Origin: Dryocola sp031988645
Lineage (GTDB): Bacteria; Pseudomonadota; Gammaproteobacteria; Enterobacterales; Enterobacteriaceae
Length of the DNA stretch: 64,000 nt
Direction of reading: 5' to 3'
Assembly (NCBI RefSeq): GCF_051307045.1
Contig: NZ_CP150452.1
Location: 496,001 to 560,000, forward strand
The position numbers were made by a program, and so were the translations under genes. A model generated the notes under the pieces. It was not told where the DNA came from and searched no databases. It saw only the letters and a list, made by a program, of their open reading frames with translations. This document shows, piece by piece, positions 29,939 to 39,845 of this stretch. Within the stretch, counting starts at the first letter, position 1. Every line of letters begins with the position of its first letter.

Positions 29939-31514
29939 ATGGGCGGCTATCGCACGGACTGCTACGGGCGCGGGCAGGCGCTGCACGGGGATAAAACCAC
30001 GACCGGCGCAACCTGCTACGGCAGCGTTCCAAACTGTATCGAGTCCGGGCTGATGATACTTCGCGTGGGCGATAAAACCTCTCCGTGCCCGCGGTGTGGT
30101 CAGCCCGGGAAGATTATTTCAGGGGAGAACCGGCTAACCTGGCACGGCATTGCGTCCGCCGTGGATGGTTCCGAAGTTCTTTGCGGTTGTCCGCCGGGTA
30201 CTAACAAAGTTATCGCCCCGCTTGGTCAGGGAATGGGTTCTGGCTCGCCACGGGTACACGTAGCGCAGGAAAAGCAGGGCACCATACTGGCCGCCCGGCA
30301 GACCGAAGAGCAACAGACTGCTGACCGCGTTTTCGCTAAATCCTGCCTGCGCGGTGAGGGTTGCAACGATGCGGGCGACCAGCGTGAACCGCATACCAAT
30401 TTCGCTGAGATGGCTTTCTTCCGGGCCGCCCCCGCGGCTGATCCTGCGACTAATGCAGAAACTGCGCAGCGCGCGCAGTCGACAAAGAAAAAAACGCCGA
30501 CGTCTGCCGGCACACCAGAACCGAAGAAGCGCAGCGCCCTTTATAAGTGGTGGTCTGGCGATAACGAGGACATGGATTATCAGGCAGCAACGGCTGCCGC
30601 TGCCGGCGTTGCCAGAGCGCAAACGGCCCACGGCAGGAGCAAGCGTTCTTGAGCTGTTAGCCGGACGGGCGGTTACCTATGGTACATGGGCGGCTCGTTC
30701 AGCCAGCATTGCAGCGGGCGGCGTGGGGGCCCCGGTTGCCGGACTGCTGGTCGGCATGATGCCCGGCAGGCTCAACGACGGCGAGCAGGATTTTATCGAC
30801 CGCATGCGTGCCGAGCAGATGCGGCAGGCTCCGAGCCGGGTACGCTTTACGTGGGAAAGCGACGACAAAGGAAACCTGGCGCCGCGTGGCTGGCATACGC
30901 CGCCGGGCAGCGACATGGTGCGGGTGCGCAAGATGGAGTGGGATGAAACCCGCCAGGCGTACACCTTCACCACCGAAGAAGACGAGCCGATTGTCATCAT
31001 CTGGACGCCGGACAGTTCGGGTGTGAACGTACCCTCGAATACCGGGAATCAGGATCTTCCGGTACTGCCGGACCCGGTAATTGTTGATCCGCTGTCCGAA
31101 AATACCAGTATTGAAAGCACGACCAGCCCGGCGGCGGAAGAGAAGGGATTCGCAGACTACATTATTATCCTGCCTCTGCCTGATATTCCGCCGATTTATA
31201 TTTATCTGAGCAAAGCACGAAGTGGTTTACCGCCGGACGGGCACGACTACCACTCTGCACCGTCAACAGAGGAAATCACAGGTATTTCAGGGCTAACAGA
31301 AGCTAAGCCAAAAACGCCTAAGCAACGCGGGGGAGGTAAGCGAGAACGCTGGTTTGACTCCAAAGGGCGACGAATATATGAATGGGATTCGCAGCATGGC
31401 GAATTGGAAGCGTATCAGGCCAGTGATGGGGAACATCTTGGTTCTATAAACCACAAAACGGGCGAAAAAGTGAAGCCTGCTGTGAAAGGCAGAAATATTA
31501 AACGCTACCTGTGA
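29939..31514 (+). CDS. PAAR / S-type pyocin / colicin E3-type rRNase effector, frameshifted at a GGCC tract
   Basis: Corrected product 524 aa. Residues about 1-95 form a PAAR-like tip domain (GDKTSPCPRCGQPGKI, SAVDGSEVLCGCPPGT). A low-complexity linker and an Ala/Gly-rich helix follow. A pyocin-S-type translocation domain spans roughly 280-430 (VRFTWESDDKGNLAPRGWHT, PIVIIWTPDSSGV). The C-terminal ~60 residues match the colicin E3 16S rRNase domain, with the catalytic Asp, His and Glu in YEWDSQHGELEAY and the closing basic GRNIKRYL. The frame breaks at CGGCCCA (30625-30629); one extra C. The next gene is the cognate immunity protein. No TonB box or receptor domain is seen, so delivery by a type VI spike is more likely than colicin uptake. 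Confidence 0.88.
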
Positions 31515-31522
31515 GAGAAAAT

Positions 31523-31780
31523 ATGGGTTTAAAAATAAGATTACAATGGTTCGATAAGTCAACAGAACTTGGTGCTGGAAAAGAATATTCTGCCGATTTC
31601 GGTAACGATGCGGGAATCATGACGGAGGAACTCAATATGCCCACAAAAGGAATCGTAAACAATGGGGTATTTGAAGTAAAGAGGGAGTGGGTTAGCAGTT
31701 TACAGCCATATTTTAACCATATAATTGATCTGACTTCCTATGATTACTTTGTGGCTTTCGATTATAGAGATACATGGTAA
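31523..31780 (+). CDS. colicin E3-type immunity protein
   Basis: An 85-aa acidic protein with the ImmE3 pattern: LQWFDKSTELGAGKEYSADF near the N-terminus, EWVSSLQPYFNHIIDL in the middle and FDYRDTW at the end. It starts 8 bp after the effector stop. ImmE3 proteins bind and block the rRNase domain. The match in family between this and the upstream toxin domain supports both calls. Confidence 0.93.
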   Translation: MGLKIRLQWFDKSTELGAGKEYSADFGNDAGIMTEELNMPTKGIVNNGVFEVKREWVSSLQPYFNHIIDLTSYDYFVAFDYRDTW

Positions 31781-31788
31781 CCATTTGT

Positions 31789-31929
31789 ATGAGGGGCGTT
31801 GAGCCTCAGGCTGCTTTTAAGCCGCTTACCGGTCATTCTGCTGGTTCGGATCTCATCATCTGGATGCCGGACAGTGCAGGCGTGGTTAATTCCCATGAAC
31901 CGCCTGTATTCTTTAATGGGAAGGTTTGA
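31789..31929 (+). pseudogene. orphan pyocin-S-domain remnant downstream of the immunity gene
   Basis: A 47-codon frame whose sequence AAFKPLTGHSAGSDLIIWMP, continuing DSAGV, corresponds to the pyocin-S translocation domain of the upstream effector (PIVIIWTPDSSGV) and related S-type pyocins. It lacks both a spike domain and a toxin. It is best read as what remains of an older effector after a new toxin/immunity pair was recombined in upstream. Confidence 0.6.
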
Positions 31930-31961
31930 TAAGAACTTAAACAGGATTAAAGGATGACAAT

Positions 31962-32474
31962 ATGTTTGGTATCTTTCCAGTAAGCAAACCTGATAAATCG
32001 TATTTTGTCGAAATGGTTTTGCCGGTATCGATAGTTATCTGCTTACTTTTCCCGATAACAAATGCTTTTTGCTCGCAGCATCCTTTGATTTCAGGCAAGG
32101 AAATCGACCTTTGTCAAAAGGAGACAAAAGAATATTCTTTCTACATTCGATGTCTTGAGGATAAATTGTCAGCATCTGAACAGCGTTTGGCTTCCTTGTT
32201 TAACGCCACGAAGGCTCTTGTGCAGTCTGAAGAGTGGTTAGCCGCTAACGTTGATTATCAGGATGAAAACTCTTCTGTTGTATCCGACAACGAAAAGAAA
32301 CTGGTGGAGGATCGGCAAAACTGGGTGAAGCATCGCGATCTTTTTTGCGATCTGGCTACCTCACAAATAAGTGAAAATGCGCAAAACCATTATCCCTTGC
32401 TTATGCAATGCAAAATTAATCTGAATAACGGAAGAATTAAAGAGCTTGAAGTTTTAAGGGCGCAAAGGCAGTAG
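31962..32474 (+). CDS. LprI-like (DUF1311) exported protein
   Basis: A 170-aa protein with an N-terminal hydrophobic segment (EMVLPVSIVICLLFPITNAF) that looks like a signal peptide. A LprI/DUF1311 pattern follows: spaced cysteines and YIRCLEDKLSASEQRLASLF. Family members include lysozyme inhibitors. It closes the effector region; a link to the effector is not shown. From 32475 to 32752 I see no gene. Confidence 0.6.
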   Translation: MFGIFPVSKPDKSYFVEMVLPVSIVICLLFPITNAFCSQHPLISGKEIDLCQKETKEYSFYIRCLEDKLSASEQRLASLFNATKALVQSEEWLAANVDYQDENSSVVSDNEKKLVEDRQNWVKHRDLFCDLATSQISENAQNHYPLLMQCKINLNNGRIKELEVLRAQRQ

Positions 32475-32752
32475 GGCGACTTATATTTTAAGCTGGCCTG
32501 CATTACAACAGACGTCCGCCTCATTTTTCTCCCGCTTTGCGAGACATCCCGCAGCGATGAAATACAACGCTGAAAGCCGCTGCCGCCGTATCTGATTGAA
32601 CGCTCAACGGCTGAAAACTTATCGCGACCCGGCCGCAGCATATCGCCGGCGATTCAGAACTGCTTAACCTGCTGATTGAGGATTTGCTGACGCCGCGCTT
32701 TTAGTGGGTATAAATACGCCTGGCGGTGGCGCAGGCCACCGCACCGTAAATA

Positions 32753-33346
32753 TCAGTTCTGCGGCACGCTCAGTAAGCCTTTAATCAGATTCCTGAAGGT
32801 ATCCGCAAAGGTTGCGTGCCGGGCGTTTTCCGCCGCTTCGCTGTCCGACAAAATGCCGTAGGTAATGGCCAGCAGCATTCTGGCCGCTATCTCTTTATTT
32901 ATCTCCGCGCCAATTTCCCCTTTCTTTTGCGCCTCCGTAAAGCGTTCGATAAGGGAGCCGGTAATAGTGTGATATTTGTTTTTCAGCATTTCCGCGACCA
33001 GCGGGTTACGCATCCCTTCGGCCATGATTTCCACCACCAGCGCACGCTGGGCGTAGTCCTCTTTAGTCACCGCAATCATCGAGTCCACCAGGTAGTCCAC
33101 CAGCCCTACGCCTTCCAGCGGATCGCGAAAGTGGGTGAGGGCTCTTTCCTGGTCCTCAAGGATAATCGCCTCAATCAACGCCTCTTTGGACGTAAAGTGG
33201 TGATACAGGGTGCCGGGGCTCATTTCGCAGGCCCTGCAGATCGTCTTCATCGAGGCGCTGTGAAAACCATTCTCCGCAAAGCACTGCCTGGCCGCGCGCA
33301 GGATCCGCATACGCGTCGGCAAGGGTTCGGTAATCATGTTATCCAT
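32753..33346 (-). CDS. uidR: TetR-family repressor UidR of the glucuronide operon
   Basis: A 197-aa TetR regulator. The HTH is at residues 12-58 (RILRAARQCFAENGFHSASM, then CEMSPGTLYHHFTSKEALIE). The ligand domain follows. It is divergent from uidABC across 406 bp containing repeated operators, the same layout as E. coli uidR-uidABC. Expected to repress uid until glucuronides are present. Confidence 0.9.
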   Translation of the reverse strand: MDNMITEPLPTRMRILRAARQCFAENGFHSASMKTICRACEMSPGTLYHHFTSKEALIEAIILEDQERALTHFRDPLEGVGLVDYLVDSMIAVTKEDYAQRALVVEIMAEGMRNPLVAEMLKNKYHTITGSLIERFTEAQKKGEIGAEINKEIAARMLLAITYGILSDSEAAENARHATFADTFRNLIKGLLSVPQN

Positions 33347-33426
33347 CAGGTTGACCCGTTTTGGCGTTGAAAACAGCAGTGTAACCAGATGGGCGGCGAA
33401 CGCCTACCCTCCGTTTTGCGCTTGTC

Positions 33427-33436
33427 TGGTCAACCA
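33427..33436. promoter_or_regulatory. TGGTNNACCA operator in the uidR-uidA gap (site 1)
   Basis: TGGTCAACCA, in the gap between divergent uidR and uidA. It shares the core TGGTNNACCA with four more sites in this cluster. The core equals the centre of the UxuR/ExuR consensus (ATTGGTNNACCAAT). A binding role for UxuR or UidR is inferred. Confidence 0.6.
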
Positions 33437-33711
33437 ATAAGCTGCGATTTTCGCTATCGACGCTTTACCGGTTTAGCTTGCAGGAATACTACTCTCTTTA
33501 CGTCCGTTATTCGAATGAACGTTCGGTTGACTATTTTTTAGCATAAGTCAACGCGGATAAAGCCGTTTATGCGATCGAAGGCACAAAATTTTCTGCGCAA
33601 TCACTGGATCTTTGACCTGCCTTTCAGATCTCTTTTTTCTTCGTTCTCCCTGCCGATCGCTCCGTGCTAACTATTTCCCATCAGATAACTGGTTAACTTG
33701 TTCGCGCTTTC

Positions 33712-33721
33712 TGGTTGACCA
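33712..33721. promoter_or_regulatory. TGGTNNACCA operator before uidA (site 2)
   Basis: TGGTTGACCA, 31 bp before the uidA start. A weaker half-copy (TGGTTAACTT) sits at 33690-33699. E. coli uidA has comparable GGTTAAC/GGTTGACC repeats in its promoter. Confidence 0.6.
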
Positions 33722-33752
33722 ATAGCCTTTCACCCTTGCAAGGAGTCATAAA

Positions 33753-35564
33753 ATGTTACGTCCTGTCGAAACCGCGAGCCGGGAAATCAAAAAGCTGGAC
33801 GGCCTGTGGTCGTTTTGCATGGATGCCGACGGCTGCGGCCACGTGCAGCAGTGGTGGCGTCAGCCGTTATCCTTAAGCCGCGCCATTGCCGTACCGGGCA
33901 GCTTTAACGATCAGTTCGCCGATGCGGAAATCCGCAACTACGTCGGCAACGTCTGGTATCAGCGGGAGGTGCGCATCCCGCAGGGCTGGAACGGCCAGCG
34001 TATCGTCCTGCGCTTCGACGCGGTGACCCACTACGGCAAAGTCTGGGTCAACGACCGCTTCGTGATGGAACATCAGGGCGGCTACACGCCGTTTGAAGCG
34101 GATATCAGCCGCTTTGCCGCCGCCGGGGAGCGCGTGCGCATCACGGTGTGCGTGAATAACGAACTCAGCTGGCAGACGATCCCGCCGGGCATCGTGTCGC
34201 GCCGCGAAGACGGCAGAAAGGAGCAGTCGTATTTTCACGATTTCTTTAACTACGCCGGTATTCACCGCAGCGTCATGCTCTACACCACGCCGCAAACCTT
34301 TGTTGAAGACATTACCGTTGTGACCCGTGTCGCCGAAGATCTCGCTCAGGCCAGCGTCGCCTGGCAGGCCCGCGCGGGCGGCGAGGTGCGGGTGGAGCTG
34401 CGCGATGCGGAGCAGCAGCTTGTCGCTTCGGGGCAGGGAACCGAAGGCGAGCTGCTGTTGCAGGCGCCGCAGCTATGGCAACCCGGCGAGGGCTATCTTT
34501 ATGAGCTGCGGGTCATCGCGCAGCATCAGGAAGAGCAGGATGAATATCCGCTGCGCATCGGCATCCGTTCGGTGGAAGTGAAGGGCGAGCAGTTCCTGAT
34601 CAACCACAAGCCGTTCTATTTCACCGGCTTTGGCCGCCATGAGGACGCCGATCTGCGCGGTAAAGGCTTCGACAACGTGCTGATGGTGCACGACCACGCG
34701 CTGATGGACTGGATCGGGGCGAACTCCTACCGCACCTCCCACTATCCGTATGCCGAAGAGATGCTCGACTGGGCGGATGAACACGGCATCGTCATCATCG
34801 ATGAAACGGCCGCCGTCGGCTTTAACCTCTCTTTGGGCATCGGCTTCGACGCCGGCGAAAGGCCAAAAGAGCTCTACGGCGATGAGGCGGTAAACGATGA
34901 AACGCGGCAGGCGCACCTGCAGGCCATCAGGGAGCTGATCGCCCGGGATAAGAACCACCCAAGCGTGGTGATGTGGAGCATCGCCAACGAGCCGGATACC
35001 CGTCCGCAGGGCGCGCGGGAATACTTCGCTCCGCTGGCGCAGGCGACGCGCGAGCTCGATCCCACCCGGCCGATAACCTGCGTGAACGTGATGTTCTGCG
35101 ATGTGGAAAGCGACACCATTACCGATCTCTTCGACGTCGTTTGCCTGAACCGCTACTACGGCTGGTATGTGCAAAGCGGCGATCTGGACAAGGCGGAGAA
35201 GGTGCTGGAGAAAGAGCTGCGGGCCTGGCAGGAGAAGCTTCACCGGCCGATTATCATCACCGAATACGGCGTCGACACCCTCGTGGGGCTGCATTCCATG
35301 TACGGTGATATGTGGAGCGAAGAGTACCAGTGCGCCTGGCTTGATATGTACCATCGCGTGTTTGACCGCGTCGGCGCGGTGGTCGGCGAGCAGGTGTGGA
35401 ACTTCGCCGACTTCGCCACTTCGCAGGGCATTATGCGCGTCGGCGGCAACCGGAAAGGGATTTTCACCCGCGACAGAAAGCCAAAATCGGCGGCCTTCCT
35501 GCTGCAAAAACGCTGGACCGGCATGAGCTTTGGCGAGAAACCACGCCAGGGAGAGAAAGAATGA
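33753..35564 (+). CDS. uidA: beta-glucuronidase UidA
   Basis: A 603-aa glycoside hydrolase family 2 enzyme that releases glucuronate from beta-glucuronides in the cytoplasm. It begins MLRPVETASREIKKLDGLWS as in E. coli GUS. The acid/base Glu is in WSIANEPDTR, and the nucleophile Glu is in IITEYGVDTL. An AAGGAG site precedes the start. Its stop overlaps uidB by 4 bases. Intact. Confidence 0.96.
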   Translation: MLRPVETASREIKKLDGLWSFCMDADGCGHVQQWWRQPLSLSRAIAVPGSFNDQFADAEIRNYVGNVWYQREVRIPQGWNGQRIVLRFDAVTHYGKVWVNDRFVMEHQGGYTPFEADISRFAAAGERVRITVCVNNELSWQTIPPGIVSRREDGRKEQSYFHDFFNYAGIHRSVMLYTTPQTFVEDITVVTRVAEDLAQASVAWQARAGGEVRVELRDAEQQLVASGQGTEGELLLQAPQLWQPGEGYLYELRVIAQHQEEQDEYPLRIGIRSVEVKGEQFLINHKPFYFTGFGRHEDADLRGKGFDNVLMVHDHALMDWIGANSYRTSHYPYAEEMLDWADEHGIVIIDETAAVGFNLSLGIGFDAGERPKELYGDEAVNDETRQAHLQAIRELIARDKNHPSVVMWSIANEPDTRPQGAREYFAPLAQATRELDPTRPITCVNVMFCDVESDTITDLFDVVCLNRYYGWYVQSGDLDKAEKVLEKELRAWQEKLHRPIIITEYGVDTLVGLHSMYGDMWSEEYQCAWLDMYHRVFDRVGAVVGEQVWNFADFATSQGIMRVGGNRKGIFTRDRKPKSAAFLLQKRWTGMSFGEKPRQGEKE

Positions 35565-36934
35565 GTCAACAACTCTCCTGGCGCAGCATCGTGGGCTACA
35601 GCCTGGGTGACGTCGCCAATAACTTCGCCTTCGCGATGGGGGCGCTGTTCCTGCTGAGCTATTACACCGACGTCGCGGGCGTCGGCGCCGCCGCCGCCGG
35701 CACCATGCTGCTGCTGGTGCGCGTATTTGACGCCTTCGCCGACGTGGCGGCGGGGCGCATCGTCGACAGCGTCAACACCCGCTGGGGAAAATTCCGGCCT
35801 TTCCTGCTGTTCGGCTCCGCCCCGTTAATGGTGTTTAGCGTGCTGGTGTTCTGCGTTCCCACGGAGTGGAGCCACAGCGGCAAGGTCATTTACGCTTACC
35901 TCACCTACATGGGGCTGGGGCTGTGCTACAGCATCGTCAATATTCCCTACGGGTCGCTGGCGACGGCCATGACCCAGCAACCCCAGTCGCGCGCGCGTCT
36001 GGGGGCCGCGCGGGGCATTGCGGGCTCCCTGACTTTTGTATGTCTGGCCTTTCTGATCGGGCCGAACATCACCCGCGCCGGTCCCGGCGAGATGGCGTCG
36101 GTATACCATTTCTGGACCATCGTGCTGGCCGTTACCGGCATGGCGCTGTATTTCCTCTGCTTTAAATCGACCAGCGAAAACGTGGTGCGCATTGTGGCCC
36201 AGCCTTCGCTGAAGATTAGCCTGCAGACGCTAAAACGAAACCGGCCGCTGCTCATGCTGTGCGCAGGCGCGCTCTGCGTGCTGATCTCCACTTTCTCCGT
36301 CAGCGCGTCGTCGCTTTTCTATGTTCGCTATGTGCTGAACGATACCGGGCTCTTTTCCGTTATGGTGCTCGTCCAGATGCTGATCGGCACCGTGGCATCG
36401 GCCCCGCTGGTGCCCGGCATGGTGAAGCGCATGGGCAAAAAGAACACCTTTCTGCTCGGGGCGATCCTGGGAAGCTGCGGCTATCTGCTGTTCTTTTTTA
36501 TGTCGATCTATTCGGTGCCGGTAGCCCTGGCCGCGCTTGCCATTGCGTCCGTGGGGCAGGGGATCACGATGACGGTGATGTGGGCGCTGGAGGCGGATAC
36601 CGTCGAGTACGGCGAGTATCTCACCGGCGTTCGTATCGAAGGCTTAACGTACTCTTTATTCTCTTTTACCCGCAAATGCGGCCAGGCGATTGGCGGCTCC
36701 ATCCCGGCGTTTATTCTGGGGCTCAGCGGCTACATTGCTAATCAGGCGCAGGTGCCCGAGGTGATTATGGGGATCCGCATGTCCATTTCGCTGGTGCCAT
36801 GCGGATTTATGCTGCTGGCATTTATTATTCTCTGGTTTTATCCCCTTACCGATAAAAAATTTAAGGACATTATTCAGGAAATAGATAAACGAAAAATATC
36901 ACAGCAGCAGTTAATTAAAGATTTCAATAAATAG
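35561..36934 (+). CDS. uidB: glucuronide:cation symporter UidB (GPH family)
   Basis: A 457-aa inner-membrane transporter of the glycoside-pentoside-hexuronide family, with about 12 membrane segments. Family marks are SWRSIVGYSLGDVANNFAFA and GMALYFLCFKSTSENV. The start at 35561 overlaps the uidA stop (ATGA) and matches the family N-terminus; a longer reading from 35396 would run inside uidA. Imports glucuronides for UidA. Confidence 0.94.
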   Translation: MSQQLSWRSIVGYSLGDVANNFAFAMGALFLLSYYTDVAGVGAAAAGTMLLLVRVFDAFADVAAGRIVDSVNTRWGKFRPFLLFGSAPLMVFSVLVFCVPTEWSHSGKVIYAYLTYMGLGLCYSIVNIPYGSLATAMTQQPQSRARLGAARGIAGSLTFVCLAFLIGPNITRAGPGEMASVYHFWTIVLAVTGMALYFLCFKSTSENVVRIVAQPSLKISLQTLKRNRPLLMLCAGALCVLISTFSVSASSLFYVRYVLNDTGLFSVMVLVQMLIGTVASAPLVPGMVKRMGKKNTFLLGAILGSCGYLLFFFMSIYSVPVALAALAIASVGQGITMTVMWALEADTVEYGEYLTGVRIEGLTYSLFSFTRKCGQAIGGSIPAFILGLSGYIANQAQVPEVIMGIRMSISLVPCGFMLLAFIILWFYPLTDKKFKDIIQEIDKRKISQQQLIKDFNK

Positions 36935-36971
36935 CCTCCCCACAAAATAATTAAAATATACAGGTTAAACG

Positions 36972-38237
36972 ATGAAAAATAGCGCGAAGATAGCGGCTGT
37001 TTCGCTGGCCGTGGCCGCGGCTTGCCCCGGCGCCTGGGCCATACCGATGACCGACGACGACTCCGCATTGCGTTTCAGGCTGAAAAATGAATTACGCAGA
37101 GCCGATAAACCGAGCGCCGGCGCGGGCAGGGATATTTACGCCTGGGTGCAGGGCGGGCTGGTTGATTTTAACAGCGAATATTATTCACAGTTTATTGGCG
37201 TTGAAGGCGGCGCGTATTATGTCTATAAGCTTGGCGCGCGCAATGATATGAGCACGCGCTGGTATTTAGACGGGCATGAAAGCTTTGGCTATGCGCTCGG
37301 GGCGATAAAACTGAAGCCGCTGGAATATATTCGCTTAAAGCTCGGCCGTTTCGGCACGGATTACAGCTACGGCAGCCTGCCCTGGCGCATCCCGCTGATT
37401 GCGGGCAGCTCGCAGCGCACCTTGCCCACGGTCTCGGAAGGGGCGCTGGGCCAGGTGGCGCTGACGCCGAATGTGGAACTCTGGACCATGTGGCGCACAC
37501 GCGTGTTTCAGTGGACCGACTCCGCCACCGGCGTGCGCGATGAAGGCGTCTACAACGCCAGGACGGGTAAATACGACAGGCACCGGCCGCGCACGTTTTT
37601 AGCCGCCAGCTGGCACGATGAAAACAGCCGTTATTCCGTTGGCGGCTCGGTGCAGGACGACGTCTCGACCCAGGCGCAAAGCATTTTCGAAAAGCGTATT
37701 CCGCTGGCGAAGGATTACGCCCTGAAAGGCGAGCTGCTGGGGTTTTACGCAAAGCTGGAAGGGCTAAGCCGCTCGTCTTCCCAGCCTGACGAAACCGGGC
37801 TGGCCAGCGGCCAGCTGACCTGGAGCACGCCGTGGGGCGGGCTGTTCGCAAGCGGGGGCTATTTGCGGCACGCCGTCAGCGGCGCGGTTGTGGATACCGA
37901 CATCGGTTATCCCTTCTCCCTGAGCCTCGATCGTAACCGGGAAGGGATGCAGTCCTGGCAGGCGGGGGTGAACTATCGCCTCACGCCGCAGCTGACCATG
38001 ACGCTTGCGCCCGTCGTCACCCGCGGCTATGAGTCCAGCCAGCGCGACGTGCAGATCGAGGGGCTGGGGATGCTAGGCGCGGTTAACTATAAGGTGGAAG
38101 AAGGGCCGCTACGGGGAATGAACCTTTTCCTCGCCGCCGATAAGGGCAGGGAAAAGCGCGACGGCAGCCCGCTGGGCGATCGGCTCAACTACTGGGATGT
38201 AAAAATGAGCGTTCAGTATGATTTCCTGCTTAAGTGA
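36972..38237 (+). CDS. uidC: outer-membrane glucuronide-associated porin-like protein UidC
   Basis: A 421-aa exported beta-barrel protein. The signal peptide is NSAKIAAVSLAVAAACPGAWA, cleaved near residue 24, followed by an OprD-like barrel sequence with alternating strands and a C-terminal aromatic strand (WDVKMSVQYDFLLK). UidC assists glucuronide uptake across the outer membrane. Third gene of uidABC, 37 bp after uidB. Confidence 0.9.
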   Translation: MKNSAKIAAVSLAVAAACPGAWAIPMTDDDSALRFRLKNELRRADKPSAGAGRDIYAWVQGGLVDFNSEYYSQFIGVEGGAYYVYKLGARNDMSTRWYLDGHESFGYALGAIKLKPLEYIRLKLGRFGTDYSYGSLPWRIPLIAGSSQRTLPTVSEGALGQVALTPNVELWTMWRTRVFQWTDSATGVRDEGVYNARTGKYDRHRPRTFLAASWHDENSRYSVGGSVQDDVSTQAQSIFEKRIPLAKDYALKGELLGFYAKLEGLSRSSSQPDETGLASGQLTWSTPWGGLFASGGYLRHAVSGAVVDTDIGYPFSLSLDRNREGMQSWQAGVNYRLTPQLTMTLAPVVTRGYESSQRDVQIEGLGMLGAVNYKVEEGPLRGMNLFLAADKGREKRDGSPLGDRLNYWDVKMSVQYDFLLK

Positions 38238-38243
38238 AACGCA

Positions 38244-38268
38244 AACGGCCACCGCAGGGTGGCCGTTC
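38244..38268. terminator. bidirectional terminator between uidC and the exuT-like gene
   Basis: AACGGCCACC, loop GCAGG, GGTGGCCGTT: a perfect 10-bp inverted repeat between convergent genes. No strong T-run, so it may work with Rho or simply protect the 3' ends. Confidence 0.65.
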
Positions 38269-38282
38269 AAGTCGGGCGGCGG

Positions 38283-39588
38283 TTAGCTCTGGGAAGCTAA
38301 CGTCCGCGCCGCAGGCTGCGGGTTGTGCTTCGCCGGATCCTTAATCAGCGTCCACAGAATAATGGCGCCGATGATATCGAACATGCTAAGCGCCACGAAG
38401 AACGGGCCGTAGCCGATCACCGCGACAAGCGCGCCCATAAACAGGTTGAAGCTCAGCTGCCCCATCCATGCCGCAGAGCCCGCCATGCCCGCGACCGTCG
38501 CCACCTCGTTTTTCTTAAACAGGTCGGCGCACATGGTAATAACCACCGTAGAAAGCGTCTGGTGAGCGAAACCGCCGATGCTCATCAGCGCGATGGCGAT
38601 ATACGGGTTGGTGGTGATGCTGACGAAGCCGATAGAGATCATCAGGACGGCGCCGATGGTAAAGCTGGTGCGGCGCGCGTTGATGGTGGTCATCTTCATC
38701 TTGTCCATAAAGAACTTCGCCAGGAAGCCGCCCGCAACGCAGCCAAAGTCCGCCGCGAGGAACGGCAGCCAGGCGAACATGGCGATTTCTTTTAGCGGCA
38801 GATGCATGACGTTAATCAGGTACAGCGGCATCCAGAAGCTCAGGGTGCCCCACGCCGGGTCGGCCAGGAAGCGGGTGATCGCCAGCGCCCAGAAGTTACG
38901 CTGCTTAAGGATCTCTTTCACGGCCGGCTTTTTGTTATCGTCCTGCAGATAGCTTTCCTGGCCGTCTTCGATGTAGCGCAGCTCTTTATGGGTGATCCAC
39001 GGATGCTTGTTCGGCGAGTTATAGATCAGGAACCAGGTGATGGCGAACAGCACGCCGATGGCGCCGGTAATGACAAACGCCATTTCGGTGCCGATGCCGC
39101 TATCCGCGAAGGTCAGCATCGCCCAGACCACCAGCGGCGGCGCCAGCATGGCGCCAATAGAAGTGCCGATGTTAAACAGCCCGCCCGCGATGCCGCGCTC
39201 TTTGGTCGGGAACCATTCGGCGCTCGCCTTAATGCCTGCAGGAATGGCGGACGCTTCGGTCAGGGCCCATCAGGCCGCGCAGGAACGCAAGGCTTATCCA
39301 GCCGCCTGCCAGCGCGTGCGCCATATTAATCACCGACCAGAGCAAGGCGAAGATAAAGAAGCCGATCTTCAGCCCGATGACATCCATCAGATAGCCGGTA
39401 AGCGGCTGCGCGATGGTGTAGCAAAGCTGGAAGGCGCTCACCACCCAGGAGTACTGCTGTTCATCAAAATTGAGCTCTTTCATCATCGCCGGCGCCGCGA
39501 CGCTGAGCGAACTGCGGGACAGGTAGTTCACAATGGTCCCCAGGCAGACCAGACCGATAATCCACCATCTTAATTTCGTTAACTTCAT
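38283..39588 (-). CDS. ExuT-like hexuronate:proton symporter (MFS), frameshifted at a GGCC tract
   Basis: An MFS anion:cation symporter of the ExuT/GudP group, 434 aa when corrected. The N-terminal part (RWWIIGLVCLGTIVNYLSRS) reads to FLRGLMG. The frame is then lost and resumes LTEASAIPAGIKASAEWFPT in the other phase. One extra G (plus strand) in GGGCCC at 39263-39268 is responsible. The C-terminal half carries the ExuT-like segments KEIAMFAWLPFLAADFGCVA and ITMCADLFKKNEVATV. It probably imports free glucuronate. Divergent from uxuA across an operator-rich gap. A paralogue of the standard exuT, not its orthologue by position. Confidence 0.85.
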
Positions 39589-39659
39589 GATAAAGCCTCG
39601 TTAAGAATACTGCCTTCACGCCAGCCGCTGCCGGCGGGGAAAACGGAAATCATGTGAAT

Positions 39660-39669
39660 TGGTTGACCA
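39660..39669. promoter_or_regulatory. TGGTNNACCA operator before the exuT-like gene (site 3)
   Basis: GAATTGGTTGACCACATG: the core TGGTTGACCA with AAT on the left arm, near the UxuR/ExuR consensus. It lies 72 bp before the exuT-like start, where repression would be effective. Confidence 0.65.
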
Positions 39670-39788
39670 CATGCTGAATATCAGAAAAGCGTAGCCGTAA
39701 CCGCGCCGTGACCGTGGCTGCAATGCCGTTAAGCCGAGTGCGTGAAACCACGTGTGGGTGCATCTTGTGTTTTTTTTGCACGCTAAAA

Positions 39789-39804
39789 TTTGACGCAGAT
39801 CAAA
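39789..39804. promoter_or_regulatory. CRP/FNR-like palindrome in the exuT-uxuA gap
   Basis: TTTGACGCAGATCAAA is an imperfect palindrome fitting TTGAT-N4-ATCAA (FNR) with one mismatch and also resembling the CRP box. CRP activation is expected for hexuronate genes. Which protein binds cannot be told from sequence. Confidence 0.45.
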
Positions 39805-39845
39805 TAAATAAAATTGGATGACCAGATATGACGCTCTTTGTGATG

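Noticed and set aside
18107..32740. CRISPR array or prophage in the accessory region
   Set aside because: No regularly spaced repeats and no phage structural genes or integrase were seen; only a Ner-like regulator hints at phage origin.
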